A stretch of DNA of 64,000 nucleotides, taken from Candidatus Nitrospira nitrosa. Its GTDB lineage: Bacteria > Nitrospirota > Nitrospiria > Nitrospirales > Nitrospiraceae. This document shows, one piece after another, positions 53,172 through 62,896 of this stretch. Position 1 is the stretch's first letter. Each line of letters starts with the position of its first letter. A model generated the notes under the pieces. The model had not been told where the DNA came from. It was given only the letters and a program-made list of their open reading frames with translations, and searched no databases. Position numbers and translations under genes: made by a program. Location of the stretch: positions 682,001 to 746,000 of the forward strand of contig NZ_CZQA01000001.1 of assembly GCF_001458735.1 (NCBI RefSeq), written 5' to 3'.

Positions 53172-55340
53172 CTATACTGTGAGCAGAACCTCCACCTCGC
53201 CGGTTCGGCGGACCACTCGTAACGCCACTTCGTTCTCATGGCGATCGAGCACAAGATCAAGGCGCGCGGCTCCGACAGTGAGATTCCGAAGCTCGACCCG
53301 TTCGAGAAACGGTGGAAGGGTGGGACAGACAAACTGCACAAGCCCTCGAGTGCCATCAATTTGTAACCCAAGACAAGCCTGCAAGGCCTGAAAACCGGCG
53401 CCGGCAGCCCAGGCTTGCGGCGAACAGGCCACCGGATAGCGCGTGGGACTTTCACCCGGACGTCGAGGGAAGCCACAAAAGAGTTCCGGCATTCGATGGA
53501 TATCAAGAAAGAGACTGGCATCGAAGAGTCCGGTAAGAATCTTCGTTGCTCCTTCCCTATATCCGTAGGCCGCCATCCCCGCGGCAATCAGCGCGTTATC
53601 GTGCGGCCACACCGAGCCGTTATGGTAGGACATCGGGTTATACTGCGTCTCTGATGTCGCCAACGTTCGAATCCCCCACCCGCTGAACATCTCATCGGTC
53701 AGCAGTGTACGCGCTGTGCGCAACGCACGTTTCCGCCCGGCAATCCCACCGTAGAGACAATGACCGGCATTGGAGGACCGTACAAGACACGGTCTCCCCC
53801 GCCCATCCAAAGCCAGGGCATAGGAACCAAGTTTCTCGGACCAGAACGCCCGTTCGAAACGCTCTTGAAGTGAGGCGGCTTCCTTTAGTAAACGCTCGGC
53901 CTGATCCTGTTTCCCGAAGGCGCGAGCCAGTCCTGCCGCCGCTTGCTTGGCCCGATAGACATAGGCCTGGACTTCACACAATGCAATCGGACCTTCTGCA
54001 GCCGTTCCATCGGCGTGGAAGACTGCATCATGGGAGTCCTTCCAACCTTGATGCACAAGACCATTTGCCGATTGCCTTGCGTAGGTGGTGAACCCGACAC
54101 CGCCGGGATCACCATCCCGATCAATCCACTGAAGCGCCAGCTGAATATGAGGCCACAGCTTTTCCAAGAACGGGCGATCTCCAGTCCGCTCGTAGTAGGC
54201 GCCGGCCAAGACGATAAACAATGGTGTCGCGTCCACACTTCCGTAGTACTTTCCGAATGGGATTTCTCCCAGGGTTGCCATTTCCCCTTGGCGAGTCTCG
54301 TGCAAAATCTTTCCGACCTCCGCATCCCGTTCCGGCCAAACCTCTGTCGCCTGGGTAGAAGCCAGAAACCCCAGCACGCCACGAGCAAGCAATGGGTTCA
54401 TCCACAGCATCTGAAGCGCCGTAATGATCCCGTCCCTCCCGAATGGGACGCTGAACCAGGGAACTCCTGCATAGGGATAGAGCCCTTCCGGGGTCTCCGA
54501 GATCAGCATGTGAAGGTCCGCGAGAGACCGGTTCAGCCAATGATTGAACTGTTCATTCGCCGTATAGACATGGGCATTGTTGGATATGGCATCCGTGAGG
54601 GCACGATTGGCGTGATGGTACGCACGCTCGTAGGTGAGTCCTTTTCGGTTCTGGGGCCTCCCGATTTCACAGGAGATAGCAATCTCCCAGGTCAGGTCTG
54701 CATGTGGACGAAGGGACGATTCGATGATGAAGCCGTTTGATGTCACTCGTTTCGGGGTTGGAGTGCACTGAATGGAGGTTCGACGGACAATCCCATCAAG
54801 TCCCTTGTACCCAAACACGAGCCCGTTCTTTGAGCGAACCGTCTTGAGTCGCACCCCACGCCGCTCCCGTTTTCGGCCTCTCGCTTCAAAAAGATCGGCG
54901 AAGTCTGCATCCAATGCAATCGTAATTGAAAGCGGAATGCTCTGACTCCCATAATTCTGAACACGGAAACGTTCATACCACGTCCCTTGCCAGAGAAACC
55001 TGGTGCGACACAGATGGACGGTCCCACGTTGGACGACTTTCTGCCCATTGCGCATCAAATCCGGATTGGTAAGATCAACCGTGAAGAGGGCATTGTCCTC
55101 CTTCACGGTGGCGCTGAGAAGCATCGGACGCTGACCTTGCACCAACAGTTCGGACTGCGAGAGAAACCGCGTCCCTTCATGATACAGACCCTGTGGACCA
55201 GGAAGCACCTGATGCATATCACCGTATCGATCAAATACGGCAAACGTCTCTCCATGTTTCAGGACCTCGGTTCGGCCATCGGCCAGAGACGATGACGCAA
55301 GGATATAATATTGTTCGTTCCATCGGATGATATCGTTCAT
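53172..55340 (-). CDS. Amylo-alpha-1,6-glucosidase / glycogen-debranching-type enzyme
   Basis: A 722-residue cytoplasmic protein. The N-terminal domain (about 1-235) is of the GDE_N type (GETFAVFDRYGDMHQVLPGP and GLYHEGTRFLSQSELLV). An (alpha/alpha)6-barrel domain with VPFGRDGIITALQMLWMNP and GSVWPHDNALIAAGMAAYGY forms the catalytic half. It would cleave alpha-1,6-linked glucose in glycogen or a related glucan. Its start overlaps the MFS gene stop by four bases, so both are translated from one transcript. Confidence 0.87.
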   Translation of the reverse strand: MNDIIRWNEQYYILASSSLADGRTEVLKHGETFAVFDRYGDMHQVLPGPQGLYHEGTRFLSQSELLVQGQRPMLLSATVKEDNALFTVDLTNPDLMRNGQKVVQRGTVHLCRTRFLWQGTWYERFRVQNYGSQSIPLSITIALDADFADLFEARGRKRERRGVRLKTVRSKNGLVFGYKGLDGIVRRTSIQCTPTPKRVTSNGFIIESSLRPHADLTWEIAISCEIGRPQNRKGLTYERAYHHANRALTDAISNNAHVYTANEQFNHWLNRSLADLHMLISETPEGLYPYAGVPWFSVPFGRDGIITALQMLWMNPLLARGVLGFLASTQATEVWPERDAEVGKILHETRQGEMATLGEIPFGKYYGSVDATPLFIVLAGAYYERTGDRPFLEKLWPHIQLALQWIDRDGDPGGVGFTTYARQSANGLVHQGWKDSHDAVFHADGTAAEGPIALCEVQAYVYRAKQAAAGLARAFGKQDQAERLLKEAASLQERFERAFWSEKLGSYALALDGRGRPCLVRSSNAGHCLYGGIAGRKRALRTARTLLTDEMFSGWGIRTLATSETQYNPMSYHNGSVWPHDNALIAAGMAAYGYREGATKILTGLFDASLFLDIHRMPELFCGFPRRPGESPTRYPVACSPQAWAAGAGFQALQACLGLQIDGTRGLVQFVCPTLPPFLERVELRNLTVGAARLDLVLDRHENEVALRVVRRTGEVEVLLTV

Positions 55341-56641
55341 GAACGGTTCCCTTCATACTCGGCACTGGCTCGGCTCATCCGTGTGGCGACCAACGCCGTG
55401 ACCATTAAGACAAGCCCGATCCCGAGGATGCCGGTTTCGGGACCATGCTGTTCCGTGATCCACCCAAACGCCGATATCCCACCGATGGCGGCGGTCATGG
55501 CACCTGTCCCGTAGAGTCCTAAGACCCGTCCGATCATATGGCTCGGCGCCAGTTCCTGAATGATCCCCCAGGCGATCGGTGTAAATACTCCCATCCCACA
55601 CCCGATCAGTCCCATAAAAACTCCGGCAACATACGGATCAATCGTCCAGGTCAAGCCGCTCAGGGCAAGACCACTCAACACACTCGCGGCCATGATCAGT
55701 CGCATACGATCCTTGACCATCCAATCGGTCACCCATAAGAGCGCGATCGACGTCACAAGCAATCCCATACCCAGCGTGGACCATAAGTACCCGACCTCGA
55801 CCGGTCCCAGCCCAAGCAGCTTTCTGGCAAAGACCGGGAACAGTGCGGTCAGCGCGCTGGTGCCGAACGTATACAAGGCAGCGGTACCGGTCAAGAGTAA
55901 CAATGCTGGTTTAGTGACTACGCCATACCGAAATCCTTCGACCAGATCTTGCAGCAGAGTCGACCGTGCCTCAGGCGAGGGACTCGTTACCACTGTGGGT
56001 TGGAAACGGACCAATGCAAGACAGGCCGCTGAAATCAAGTAAGTGACGGCATTGATACAGAGCACCTCTTGCGATCCATACGCAGCGATACCGATGCCGC
56101 TGATTGCGGGGCCAAAGATGATTCCCAGGCTCGTGGTACCCTGCAAAAGCGCATTGGCAGCGGTGAACTGTGTTTTGGGGACAAATGTGGGGATTGCAGC
56201 CGTCAGAGCAGGGCCAAAGACCGCCGTAGACACCGCATGGAGAAATACCAACACATATAATACCGAGACCGTAAAGGATTCCACAGGGATGAGGCAGGGA
56301 ATCAACCCGATTAACAGCGCACGGAGAATATCACTCGTGATCAGCAGGACTTTCTTCGGGAGCCGGTCGACGTACACGCCGATGATCGGTCCGAGGATGA
56401 TGGGAGGGATCGTCTGTAACAGCCCAATGATGGACGTCTTGAGCGGTGACCCAGTGACTGCATAGACAAACCACAAGAGCGCCAGGCGACAGACTCCGTC
56501 ACCGATCTGTGAAATGAGCTGCCCCCACCACACCAACCCGAAGTCCCAAGTCAGAAGGAGGGGTCGAGTGCCGACTGAGAGCTGACGGGCATGCTCCATT
56601 CCAGACGGAGCATCTGCCACGGGGCTTGAGGAACCCTGCAT
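55337..56641 (-). CDS. MFS transporter (MFS_3/EntS-like)
   Basis: A 434-residue permease with about twelve helices. It has the MFS loop signature GVYVDRLPKKVLLITSDILR between helices 2 and 3. The subgroup sequence WWGQLISQIGDGVCRLALLW near residue 38 is characteristic of the EntS-like branch. It is a paralog of the transporter at 57956. The gene joins the BON-protein stop by a one-base TGATG overlap and precedes the debranching enzyme. Substrate unknown; efflux of a small molecule is the common role. Confidence 0.87.
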   Translation of the reverse strand: MQGSSSPVADAPSGMEHARQLSVGTRPLLLTWDFGLVWWGQLISQIGDGVCRLALLWFVYAVTGSPLKTSIIGLLQTIPPIILGPIIGVYVDRLPKKVLLITSDILRALLIGLIPCLIPVESFTVSVLYVLVFLHAVSTAVFGPALTAAIPTFVPKTQFTAANALLQGTTSLGIIFGPAISGIGIAAYGSQEVLCINAVTYLISAACLALVRFQPTVVTSPSPEARSTLLQDLVEGFRYGVVTKPALLLLTGTAALYTFGTSALTALFPVFARKLLGLGPVEVGYLWSTLGMGLLVTSIALLWVTDWMVKDRMRLIMAASVLSGLALSGLTWTIDPYVAGVFMGLIGCGMGVFTPIAWGIIQELAPSHMIGRVLGLYGTGAMTAAIGGISAFGWITEQHGPETGILGIGLVLMVTALVATRMSRASAEYEGNRS

Positions 56642-57765
56642 CAGCTCTCACCCTCTAGGCGGATTTTTTCGGTATTGACGGCTCGAACGCCCGGCACCTG
56701 CCGAGCTGCCTCAGCAGCTTCGAGGGCGATCACCTGAAAACGAACCGTTCCATTGAGCTGAACGATGCCTTCCTCTGTCTTCACATCGAAGTTTGCCGCT
56801 TTCAAGGTCGCGCTTTTCGCGAAGCGTTCCTTAATGAGAAGCGTGAGGATTTCATCCTGTTTCTTCAGTAACGTTTTCGCCAGATCTTTTTCCACGATCA
56901 ACTTGTTCGTGACAGCCTTCACCCCGCTGACAGCCTGCGCCACCTCCGTCGCGGCAGTCTTGTCTTCTTCATTCGCGACCCGCCCGCTCAGTGTGACCAC
57001 CTGTTTGTCATCCTCAACCTCGATCTCATAACGGAACAGCCGTAAATCTCCCATGAGCGCGAGTTTAACGGATAGGATCAGTGACGCCATCGGCTTCTTC
57101 GCAGCCGTCTCTTTTTCTTTGATATCGATCTCAGCAGAGGGTGGCAGGTCGGCCTTGATTGTCGGAGCAGGTTGTCCCTGTGGCTTGATCTCTCCTAAAG
57201 ACTTGGGAGCAGCGCCGTGACCGTCTGTTGCAGCCGAAGAAGAGGGACGCGCTGGAATCTTTTCCAACGTGCCTTCCTTGCGATCCGTCGCTGATTCAGC
57301 CTTGGTCGGCTTGGACTCTGCCGGCGACTTGTGCGGCGTGGGTTGGGAGTCGGAAGAAGCCGGTGACGGCTGCTGTCGGGCTGCCGGCTTTTCCGGCACG
57401 ACCTCCTTGTGTTCGGTTGCTGCCTCATTCTTCACTGCAGGGACAGTTGGTGGTTGTGACGAGCTCGGGGACGGCTTTTCAGACAGGCCTTCCTTGCGAT
57501 CCGTTGCGGATTCAGCTTTGGCCGGCTTGGACTCTGCCGGTGACGGCTGCTGCCGTACTGCCGGTTTTTCCGGCACAGCCTCTTTGTGCTCGGTCGCCGC
57601 CTCACTCTTCACTGTAGGGACAGCTGGTGGTGACGAGCTCGGGGACGGCTTTTCTTTTTCCGGCATGCCCTCCTTGTCATGCCCATCGGACGCTTGCGAG
57701 CTGGTCCCTATCGGCCAGAATATGAGCAGACTGAGAATAACCAACCATTGAAATCTCATGGCCAT
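56641..57765 (-). CDS. Exported BON-domain protein with repetitive linker
   Basis: A 374-residue protein with a signal peptide (residues 6-24) and a low-complexity Pro/Ser/Lys/Glu linker of two similar units (about residues 38-166). Two BON-type modules follow: RLFRYEIEVEDDKQVVTLSG with AQAVSGVKAVTNKL, then NFDVKTEEGIVQLNGTV with ARQVPGVRAVNTE. BON domains bind phospholipid or peptidoglycan surfaces. It is the first gene of an operon with the MFS transporter and debranching enzyme. The linker suggests the C-terminal domains are held away from the membrane. Confidence 0.8.
   Translation of the reverse strand: MAMRFQWLVILSLLIFWPIGTSSQASDGHDKEGMPEKEKPSPSSSPPAVPTVKSEAATEHKEAVPEKPAVRQQPSPAESKPAKAESATDRKEGLSEKPSPSSSQPPTVPAVKNEAATEHKEVVPEKPAARQQPSPASSDSQPTPHKSPAESKPTKAESATDRKEGTLEKIPARPSSSAATDGHGAAPKSLGEIKPQGQPAPTIKADLPPSAEIDIKEKETAAKKPMASLILSVKLALMGDLRLFRYEIEVEDDKQVVTLSGRVANEEDKTAATEVAQAVSGVKAVTNKLIVEKDLAKTLLKKQDEILTLLIKERFAKSATLKAANFDVKTEEGIVQLNGTVRFQVIALEAAEAARQVPGVRAVNTEKIRLEGES
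57268..57654 (-). repeat. Imperfect tandem repeat inside BON-protein gene
   Basis: Two coding units, about 58 and 71 codons long, share EAATEHKE(A/V)VPEKPA and SATDRKEG segments at protein and DNA level. The second unit has a 13-codon insertion. The pattern indicates slippage or unequal recombination within the linker. Confidence 0.7.
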
Positions 57766-57864
57766 AACGCAAGCCCTCCCCCTGGACCTGTCCCCGTGAA
57801 TATACCTGTGTAGTGTAGCGAAACATTGTAACCCGCTCTCGGCCTGCTGTCATCTGCGTGGAGC

Positions 57865-57895
57865 CCGAAGCCCCCTGAGAATCAGGGGGCTTCGG
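57865..57895. terminator. Strong GC-rich hairpin terminator
   Basis: CCGAAGCCCCCTGA, a three-base loop and the exact complement form a 14-base stem between two minus-strand genes, 61 bases past the MFS stop at 57956. It is the most stable hairpin in the window, though no T run follows. It probably ends the glycosyltransferase-MFS transcript. Confidence 0.65.
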
Positions 57896-57955
57896 AACAT
57901 CAGATCGTCAGCGTAGCGAGTATGTGGAACGGTGTGACGATGGTGCAGCAGTCTG

Positions 57956-59275
57956 CTACGCAGCAAATGAGCCGCGCGAGGGAACAACCAGAGTCTGCGC
58001 GTGCGACTTGTAGAAGCTGAACAACCACGCGCTCGCAGCAGTCATGAGCAAAATCAGGCTAATACCTCCAAGACACGTCGCCGGACCAATCGTATCAGCT
58101 GCCCATCCAAAACCAGCCATTCCGGCCATCGACGCAGCCATCCCTCCCGTGGCGAAGCTCGTAAAGACTCGACCGAGGAGATGCGTCGGCGTCAACTCCT
58201 GAAGCATGGTCCACACCAGCGGAGTAAACATGGCCGTGCTACCCCCGATCACTGCAATCAGCGCCCCCGCAGCGACTGGCGCATCAAGGAATCCAAGAGC
58301 CGCAACTGCAAGCCCACCGATCGCTAACGCGCCCGACATAAACCGCAGGCGCCACGAGACATCCCCTTGCGTCACCGACGTCAGACTGAGAGACGCCAAC
58401 AACATCCCCACGCCGAGAGCCGACCACAACCAACCGAGCTGGACCGGCCCCACACCCAGAACCTCCTTCGCAAACACCGGCAGGAGAAAAATGAAGGCGC
58501 TGATCCCGACACTATACAGCGAGGCCGTCAACATCAACATCAAGACCGTCTTTTGCTCGACGAATACGAAGCGGAAACCTGCCAGCAAATCAGAGGTAAT
58601 ACCGCCCATCAACCCATCGCCGGTTACCCGCCCACGATTAAGCGTTTCATGCACCTGAATGGGAAACAGGCACAGCGCCGAGAAGAAAAACGTCGCGGCA
58701 TCAACATACAGGACGTTTTGCGCCCCGATGAGAGCAATCCCCAGTCCGCTCACGGCTGGGCCAACAAGCAGTCCCACGTTCGTCGTGGTTTGCATGAGTG
58801 CGTTGGCCGCCACCAATCGATCCTTTGCCACGATCAGCGGAACGGCGGAGGTCAAGGCCGGCCCGAAAACCGTTGAAAAAATCGCTGTCGCAAATACCAA
58901 CACATAGAGCCGATCAAGCGTCAACGCACCCATTGCGTAAAGCAATGGAATCATAAGGACCATCAATGTGCGAAGAAGGTCTACACCGATCATGACCGGC
59001 TTTTTCCTAACACGATCTAAATACACGCCGATCAGTGGCCCAAACAACAAGGGAGGCAGCGTCTGTAGCAGTCCCACCACCGTCATCTTAAGTGCCGACC
59101 CAGTCATCTCATAGACAAACCAGAGCAACGCCACCTTATTGAGGCTGTCACCGATTTGAGAGATCGTCTGCCCGGCAAACAGAAATCCAAAGTTTCTCGT
59201 TTTGATTAACTCCCACCCATGACCGCGGCGGGCCGTGGAGTGGGGCTCTGGTGAATCAATGGCTGCTTCAGACAT
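57956..59275 (-). CDS. MFS transporter (MFS_3/EntS-like)
   Basis: A 439-residue permease homologous throughout to the one at 55337 (GQTISQIGDSLNKVALLWFV near residue 35, GVYLDRVRKKPVMIGVDLLR between helices 2 and 3). About twelve helices can be drawn. Strong GGAGG precedes the ATG. It overlaps the upstream glycosyltransferase by eight bases, forming a second, parallel operon. The substrate is unknown. Confidence 0.87.
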   Translation of the reverse strand: MSEAAIDSPEPHSTARRGHGWELIKTRNFGFLFAGQTISQIGDSLNKVALLWFVYEMTGSALKMTVVGLLQTLPPLLFGPLIGVYLDRVRKKPVMIGVDLLRTLMVLMIPLLYAMGALTLDRLYVLVFATAIFSTVFGPALTSAVPLIVAKDRLVAANALMQTTTNVGLLVGPAVSGLGIALIGAQNVLYVDAATFFFSALCLFPIQVHETLNRGRVTGDGLMGGITSDLLAGFRFVFVEQKTVLMLMLTASLYSVGISAFIFLLPVFAKEVLGVGPVQLGWLWSALGVGMLLASLSLTSVTQGDVSWRLRFMSGALAIGGLAVAALGFLDAPVAAGALIAVIGGSTAMFTPLVWTMLQELTPTHLLGRVFTSFATGGMAASMAGMAGFGWAADTIGPATCLGGISLILLMTAASAWLFSFYKSHAQTLVVPSRGSFAA

Positions 59276-60344
59276 GTCGGCTCCCTCCGTTCACTTTATG
59301 CGCCGCAGCTTGCACCGCTACGCCTTCAAGAATTCGTTCGTACAACGCGACATAGTCCCGCGCCATCCGGTCGGCAGTAAACCGTTCGTCGAAGGCCGCT
59401 CGACAGCGTCGGCGCTCCAGGTGGGGCAACCGTCCCACCGCCTCGACCATCTCATCCAGGGTCTCACACACGAAACCGGTCACTCCATGATCGATGATTT
59501 CCGGAATGGATCCCCGTCGATAGGCTATCACCGGCGTTCCACAGGCCAGTGCTTCGATCAAGACCAGTCCGAAGGGTTCGGGCCAATCATAGGGACAGAC
59601 CAACGCCATGGCGTTTCCAACAAAGTCATTCTTTTCGGCATCGGATATCTCGCCGACAAATTCGATCAACGGGTGCTTGAGCAACGGTTCAACCGCAGCC
59701 TCAAAGTACACTCGGTCCGCAGGGTCGACTTTTGCCGCCATTTTCAATGGGATGCCGGACCGCTTGGCGATTTCAATTGCCTGATCCGGGCGCTTTTCAG
59801 GGGAAATACGGCCAAGAAATGCCAGATATCCTTCACTCTTCTGATGGAAGCTGTAGAGGTTGCGGGGCAGTCCATGGTGGATAGTCCCAGCCCAGTTGGC
59901 CCACGGAAGCGGTTGGCGCTGGGAGGCCGAAATGGAGACAAGCGGCATTTCAATGAACTCGCGAAAGACCGGCTCCAGCTCGGGGAGATCCAGACGCCCA
60001 TGTAAGGTGGTCACCATGGGAACCGCGTTTCTACGTGCAACGGGGAACCCAAGAAAATCGAGATGAGAGTGCACGATGTCAAAGTTGCCGCTTACGCCAA
60101 GCGCTCGCTCCTGTTGCATGATCAGCGGAGCATCTCGATTGAAAATGCCGGTATTCAATCGAAGCGCCTGCGGGCAAATCGCTTCGAGCTTGGCAGTTGT
60201 TTCCGAATCGCCGCTGGCGAACAGTGTCACATCATGCCCCATCGCGACCAACTCTTCCGTAATGTACGACACAATTCGCTCCGTCCCACCATACAGTTTG
60301 GGCGGAACGCTTTCCCACAGCGGTGACACCTGCGCGATTCTCAT
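59268..60344 (-). CDS. Glycosyltransferase family 4
   Basis: A 358-residue GT-B enzyme beginning MRIAQVSPLWESVPPKLYGG. Its donor-domain segment is FLGRISPEKRPDQAIEIA near residue 172, and its EX7E region is EPFGLVLIEALACGTPVIAY near residue 258. The PPKLYGGTER N-terminus is shared with a branch often found near trehalose or other glucan genes. It is located apart from the main polysaccharide locus and is coupled to an MFS transporter. GGACAAG precedes the ATG. Confidence 0.9.
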   Translation of the reverse strand: MRIAQVSPLWESVPPKLYGGTERIVSYITEELVAMGHDVTLFASGDSETTAKLEAICPQALRLNTGIFNRDAPLIMQQERALGVSGNFDIVHSHLDFLGFPVARRNAVPMVTTLHGRLDLPELEPVFREFIEMPLVSISASQRQPLPWANWAGTIHHGLPRNLYSFHQKSEGYLAFLGRISPEKRPDQAIEIAKRSGIPLKMAAKVDPADRVYFEAAVEPLLKHPLIEFVGEISDAEKNDFVGNAMALVCPYDWPEPFGLVLIEALACGTPVIAYRRGSIPEIIDHGVTGFVCETLDEMVEAVGRLPHLERRRCRAAFDERFTADRMARDYVALYERILEGVAVQAAAHKVNGGSRHV

Positions 60345-60666
60345 GTCTTGTCCTTTCTTACACTGATCATCGACTGGATAACTGAGTCATCCGTCAATGT
60401 CTGAGGTGAATGGAGATCGGGTTGATTATCCAAAAGAGAAAGTCGGCCTGTTATTTTGCATCCATGAACCGCAAATCATACGCTGCTTCCCGTGACCCAT
60501 GATTGTCATGTTACTCAGCGCATCTTCGCGGACTCAACGGACAAAAGTTCATGAGCTCGGCGCCAATATATCCACTCAGGGGTCACTTGACTCCTCGTCG
60601 GCCTCATGGTTGGTCACACGAAGATTGCCGTGTGAAGTCAACCCGAGGGTTACGACGGGCATCGAC
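60345..60666. other. Intergenic region without clear gene
   Basis: No convincing gene, hairpin or repeat lies between the glycosyltransferase start and the stop of the coiled-coil protein gene. The promoter of the glycosyltransferase-MFS operon should be here. Confidence 0.45.
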
Positions 60667-61944
60667 CTAATGAGTCAGTCGAGCCTCTTTGATGATTTTG
60701 TCCCCTTTGATTTGCTCTAAAAAGGTATCGGGTGGGACCGGAGGAGGGAGGATCTGTACCTCTTGCCAGCCTTCGTTTTGGACTCCTTTATGCCCTTTCA
60801 TCCCATTCACCCACTGATCGATACTTTCCTGAGTCGTGCCTTCGCTGAAAGTGACCCAGAAGAGAAACGGCTGTGTCTGGGTGCTCTGACGGCTATCGAC
60901 GACCGGCACGAGTTGATGTTTTCTAGCCATATCATCCTCACGCGCCACCACACGTTCCGAACTCTGCTCAGCAGCTTTCGCAACATGTGCGATCGCCATA
61001 TGCAATTTGGCCGTCAGTGTTCGGTTGTGCTCCTCCAGACCGGCGATTTGCTTGGATAAACGATCGTTGTCTGCGGCAAGACCGTGAATCGCTGTTTCAA
61101 ACTGCTCTTGATCCACTCCCTCATGACCGACAGGGAGCTGGACCGGACGATCTGCCTCACGTTCAGCGCTCTCCTGCCTCTTCTCTATCTCTTCCTTTAC
61201 CATTACGACGCTGGAGGCCACAGACTCCTGCGTCGACGACAGTCTGGCCATGGTTTGGTGGAGCAACGTCATCCCCTTCTCTTGAGACTGGAGCGCGTCT
61301 CCAACCTTCGTTTGCATCGACCTCAGCTCCCGGAGTTGCTTTGCAAGCTGATCTATTTCGGCGATGGAGGCCGTGCGAAGTGCCTCTGCCTGTACCGTCG
61401 ACGCCACACTGTGCTCTGGTGCGAGCCAGATCATGGCTCGGTCGGCCACGAGCCCGATGACAGCTGTCGCCAAGAGCACTTGCGTAAAGACCACCGTTCG
61501 GATCCCATATGCCATCGTGGACTCCGGACGCCTGATCACCCATCTGTCCGCAACATCGGCGAGGATGGTCCAGCTTCGATTCCAGAAACTTGGGGCAGGA
61601 ATGAAGACCGCACTGAGCGATCCACCCTGCATCGTATTCTGAACGCAGAGTTCGACGGTATCAGCTGAAAGCTGCACCCGAGTCGTCCGAAACCCAGATT
61701 CGGGAGCAACCAGCCCTCCCAATAATTGTCCGTCTTCGGTGCGAAGCTGTACCGTCTCAACATGATCGACACCGTGCACACGCAGTGTCGCCTCGATGTC
61801 CGCTCCTTTCAATTCACCCACGCGTCGCTCATTGACATAGACCTGTATAGCATCCAACCGGTCGCGAACTGAGCAGCTCGGTCGTTCACTTATCGAGTCA
61901 AGGAGTTGCGATCGATAGAGTTCCAGATCCTCTTCCTGAACCAT
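60667..61944 (-). CDS. Membrane-anchored coiled-coil protein of unknown function
   Basis: A 425-residue protein. The N-terminal third is a soluble, beta-rich region (IQVYVNERRVGEL, ATLRVHGVDHVETVQL). One hydrophobic helix follows at about residues 149-170 (VVFTQVLLATAVIGLVA), then a long coiled coil (about 185-340), then a small C-terminal domain (PFLFWVTFSEGTT and WQEVQILPPPVPPD). A strong GGAGGAGG precedes the ATG. It lies 79 bases downstream of the gene at 62024, in the same direction. The layout resembles a membrane sensor or anti-sigma-type partner, but there is no recognised anti-sigma domain. Confidence 0.7.
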   Translation of the reverse strand: MVQEEDLELYRSQLLDSISERPSCSVRDRLDAIQVYVNERRVGELKGADIEATLRVHGVDHVETVQLRTEDGQLLGGLVAPESGFRTTRVQLSADTVELCVQNTMQGGSLSAVFIPAPSFWNRSWTILADVADRWVIRRPESTMAYGIRTVVFTQVLLATAVIGLVADRAMIWLAPEHSVASTVQAEALRTASIAEIDQLAKQLRELRSMQTKVGDALQSQEKGMTLLHQTMARLSSTQESVASSVVMVKEEIEKRQESAEREADRPVQLPVGHEGVDQEQFETAIHGLAADNDRLSKQIAGLEEHNRTLTAKLHMAIAHVAKAAEQSSERVVAREDDMARKHQLVPVVDSRQSTQTQPFLFWVTFSEGTTQESIDQWVNGMKGHKGVQNEGWQEVQILPPPVPPDTFLEQIKGDKIIKEARLTH

Positions 61945-62023
61945 ATATCCTCCTCCGCTCCTCTTTACTAATTTGACGGATTCACAAACACACGACCACC
62001 GTGGAATTGCAGGTGCTCATCCT

Positions 62024-62896
62024 TTACGGCCGCACCTGCAGCTCCAAACGTGGTTTTTCACCAGACGACTCGCTGGATCCCAATCCCCAGGCCGTCTGCA
62101 TACAGTCCAAACAGAGTGCCAGATGCCAAATCCGATAATCGCACCCGTACCCCTGAACAAACATCTCGGCCCATTGAGATCGTGATAAACAGGGGTAGTG
62201 ATCCGGTTCGCTCTTTCGATAATGCCCCTGTGCCACACGGATCAGCCGTTCAGCCTCGCTGTTGAACCGCTGTCGATGACGCTGCCGCTGGTTGTCCAAC
62301 TCCACCAACTCCGCCTTCGTCAAACCCATCTCGTCCATCGTGCGCTGCCAGCCGCTCTCACGCCATCGACGAAAATTCTTATAGATACGTTGGCTCTCCA
62401 ACCCATTGAGCCCGGTGACGGCGATGACATCCCCTGCACCCCATCCATAGGAGTGATGGTACAACGCAATCAAGGCGTCTCGGCTCACCACCGCCCGTGC
62501 GACCAACCCATCGAGAAACCGCCCAAGCGGCTTCAGCAGGTCCGGGTGATAGCAAAACGGTTCCGGTTTGCTATGTTGTTTCGCGACCAACGAATCAAAC
62601 AGGAATAACGGTCGGCAAGGGACTTCCGTTCGTCCACAGACGAGAAAACGTTCCAAATATTCAGATCCCCAACGTAGCGCAAATTTTTCATGTTCGATGT
62701 CGTCGTTCCACTGACCGGTCTCGCGCAGGAATCGTTTTGTATAACCAGCCGCCCGATCCAACAAAATCGGCAAGGCCTGCGCTACGACCTGATCGAACTC
62801 CTCCGACGTCGCAACCACCTCTTCCAGGCGGCTCACCGTTGCTGTTCGATCAGCAATAATGTGGCTCTTCCTGAGCGTATTTTGCATCGTCGCCAT
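62024..62896 (-). CDS. Unknown protein, possibly sigma-factor-like regulator
   Basis: A 290-residue soluble protein. The middle section (ALIALYHHSYGWGAGDVIAV, then ESQRIYKNFRRWRESGWQRT) looks like the terminal helices of a sigma-70-like region 4. The C-terminus has a possible zinc-type HLALCLDCMQ motif. The ATG at 62896 is preferred over a TTG 33 codons upstream. It precedes the membrane coiled-coil gene in an operon-like arrangement. The functional suggestion is weak and rests on residue pattern and layout. Confidence 0.62.
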   Translation of the reverse strand: MATMQNTLRKSHIIADRTATVSRLEEVVATSEEFDQVVAQALPILLDRAAGYTKRFLRETGQWNDDIEHEKFALRWGSEYLERFLVCGRTEVPCRPLFLFDSLVAKQHSKPEPFCYHPDLLKPLGRFLDGLVARAVVSRDALIALYHHSYGWGAGDVIAVTGLNGLESQRIYKNFRRWRESGWQRTMDEMGLTKAELVELDNQRQRHRQRFNSEAERLIRVAQGHYRKSEPDHYPCLSRSQWAEMFVQGYGCDYRIWHLALCLDCMQTAWGLGSSESSGEKPRLELQVRP

